Shown here: positions 63,413 to 64,000 of the stretch, in pieces
How positions within the stretch are numbered: the first letter of the stretch is position 1
Layout of the letters: the number at the start of each line of letters is the position of its first letter
Source: Buchnera aphidicola (Nipponaphis monzeni)
GTDB lineage: Bacteria; Pseudomonadota; Gammaproteobacteria; Enterobacterales; Enterobacteriaceae
Reading direction: 5' to 3'
Length of the DNA: 64,000 bases
NCBI RefSeq assembly: GCF_006741185.1
Contig: NZ_AP019379.1
Span: 186,001 to 250,000, forward strand
Notes under the pieces: generated by a model
Told to the model about the DNA's origin: nothing
What the model saw: only the letters and a program-made list of their open reading frames with translations
Databases searched by the model: none
Made by a program: the position numbers and the translations under genes

Positions 63413-63853
63413 ATGAAAAATAGTATTATTACAATCAAAGACATTTTAAAAATATTACCGCATAAATATCCTTTTTTATTTATTGATGGTGTATTTAATT
63501 TAATATTAAACAAGTTTATTCGAGCTTTTAAAAATGTTACTGGAAGTGAAGTGTTCTTTAAAGGTCATTTTCCAAAAAAATTTGTTTTTCCTGGGGTATT
63601 AATAGTAGAATCTATGGTTCAAGCAGCTTCTATTTTAATATTAAAAAGTTCAGGTCCTTTATTAAATGGAGAGTTACTTTATTTATCTTGTATAAAAAAT
63701 GTTAAATTTAAACGTACAGTATTACCAGGAGATCAAATAATTATAGAAGTTTTTTTAAAGAAACAACATAGAAATTTTTTTAACTTTCAATCAGTTAGTA
63801 AAGTGAAACAAAAAGTAGTTTGTCAAGCAATTATAACATGTATTCGTAAATAA
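63413..63853 (+). CDS. fabZ: 3-hydroxyacyl-[acyl-carrier-protein] dehydratase
   Basis: Hot-dog-fold enzyme removing water from 3-hydroxyacyl-ACP in fatty acid elongation. The 146-residue product (E. coli 151) has the motif ILPHKYPFLFIDGV and the catalytic His in FKGHFPKKFVFPGVLIVESMVQ. A kept acidic residue follows in the helix. KRTVLPGDQI and the C-terminal AIITCIRK complete the family. An ATG four bases earlier (63409) is in another frame and stops at once. The lipid A genes lpxD and lpxA that flank it in E. coli are absent. Confidence 0.97.
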   Translation: MKNSIITIKDILKILPHKYPFLFIDGVFNLILNKFIRAFKNVTGSEVFFKGHFPKKFVFPGVLIVESMVQAASILILKSSGPLLNGELLYLSCIKNVKFKRTVLPGDQIIIEVFLKKQHRNFFNFQSVSKVKQKVVCQAIITCIRK

Positions 63854-64000
63854 AAAATTTAACTTATATTGATATAAAATAAAATATTTTTTGTACTTAT
63901 AATAATTATTATAAGTAATTTTATATATAAAAATTGCATATATTTTTTTTATTTAAAAATAATTAAATATATAATTTGAAATATTAAAATAAAAGTTCCT

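Overview
The window is chromosomal DNA of an obligate insect endosymbiont, almost certainly Buchnera aphidicola (Gammaproteobacteria). Protein sequences are enterobacterial throughout. Gene order is that of the Buchnera chromosome (nrdA-gyrA, thrABC, secA, aceEF-lpd, mur cluster, ilvIH, rpsB-tsf-frr-uppS). Coding DNA is very A+T-rich with long A tracts, spacers are nearly pure A/T, regulators are scarce, and essential amino acid pathways are kept (Thr, Lys, Ile/Val). The many missing genes point to a lineage more reduced than the classic pea aphid strain; a Baizongia-type strain is possible, but I cannot assign it from sequence reading alone. I saw no mobile element, phage, CRISPR array, rRNA or tRNA.

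Layout. 1-5.4 kb: start of nrdA, gyrA, a DUF2076 protein and a 2-Cys peroxiredoxin. 5.6-12.4 kb: ung (5' end displaced by an A10 tract), grpE, tmRNA (ssrA), grxD, rnt, sodA, pth and ychF. 12.6-17.3 kb: the threonine operon thrA-thrB-thrC on the minus strand. 18.4-26.9 kb: pcnB, dksA, truA, mrcB and secA. 28.5-34.0 kb: pyruvate dehydrogenase (aceE, aceF, lpd). 34.5-50.0 kb (minus strand): erpA with a one-base frame break in an A-rich stretch, then the dcw cluster reduced to murC, murG, murD, mraY, murF, murE and rsmH. 50.1-52.3 kb: ilvI-ilvH. 53.6-63.9 kb: degP, dapD, map, rpsB, tsf, frr, uppS and fabZ.

The main observations are two. First, the peptidoglycan precursor genes of the dcw cluster are intact, but every expected division gene (ftsL, ftsI, ftsW, ftsA, ftsZ) and ddlB is absent. 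Each is replaced by a featureless A/T spacer of roughly the expected size. Second, two conserved genes (erpA and ung) lose frame by one base at or next to an A10 run, while other intact genes (grpE, truA) carry equally long in-frame A runs. This fits the known idea that RNA polymerase slippage at poly(A) can rescue such genes in endosymbionts. Other erased positions are those expected for pyrH, dxr, bamA/lpxD, speE/speD, mutT/coaE/guaC and hpt/pan genes.

Functionally the window combines nutrient supply to the host (thrABC, ilvIH, dapD), acetyl-CoA production, translation and ribosome rescue, oxidative protection (sodA, peroxiredoxin), cell-wall precursor synthesis with one bifunctional PBP, and protein export and quality control (secA, degP, grpE).
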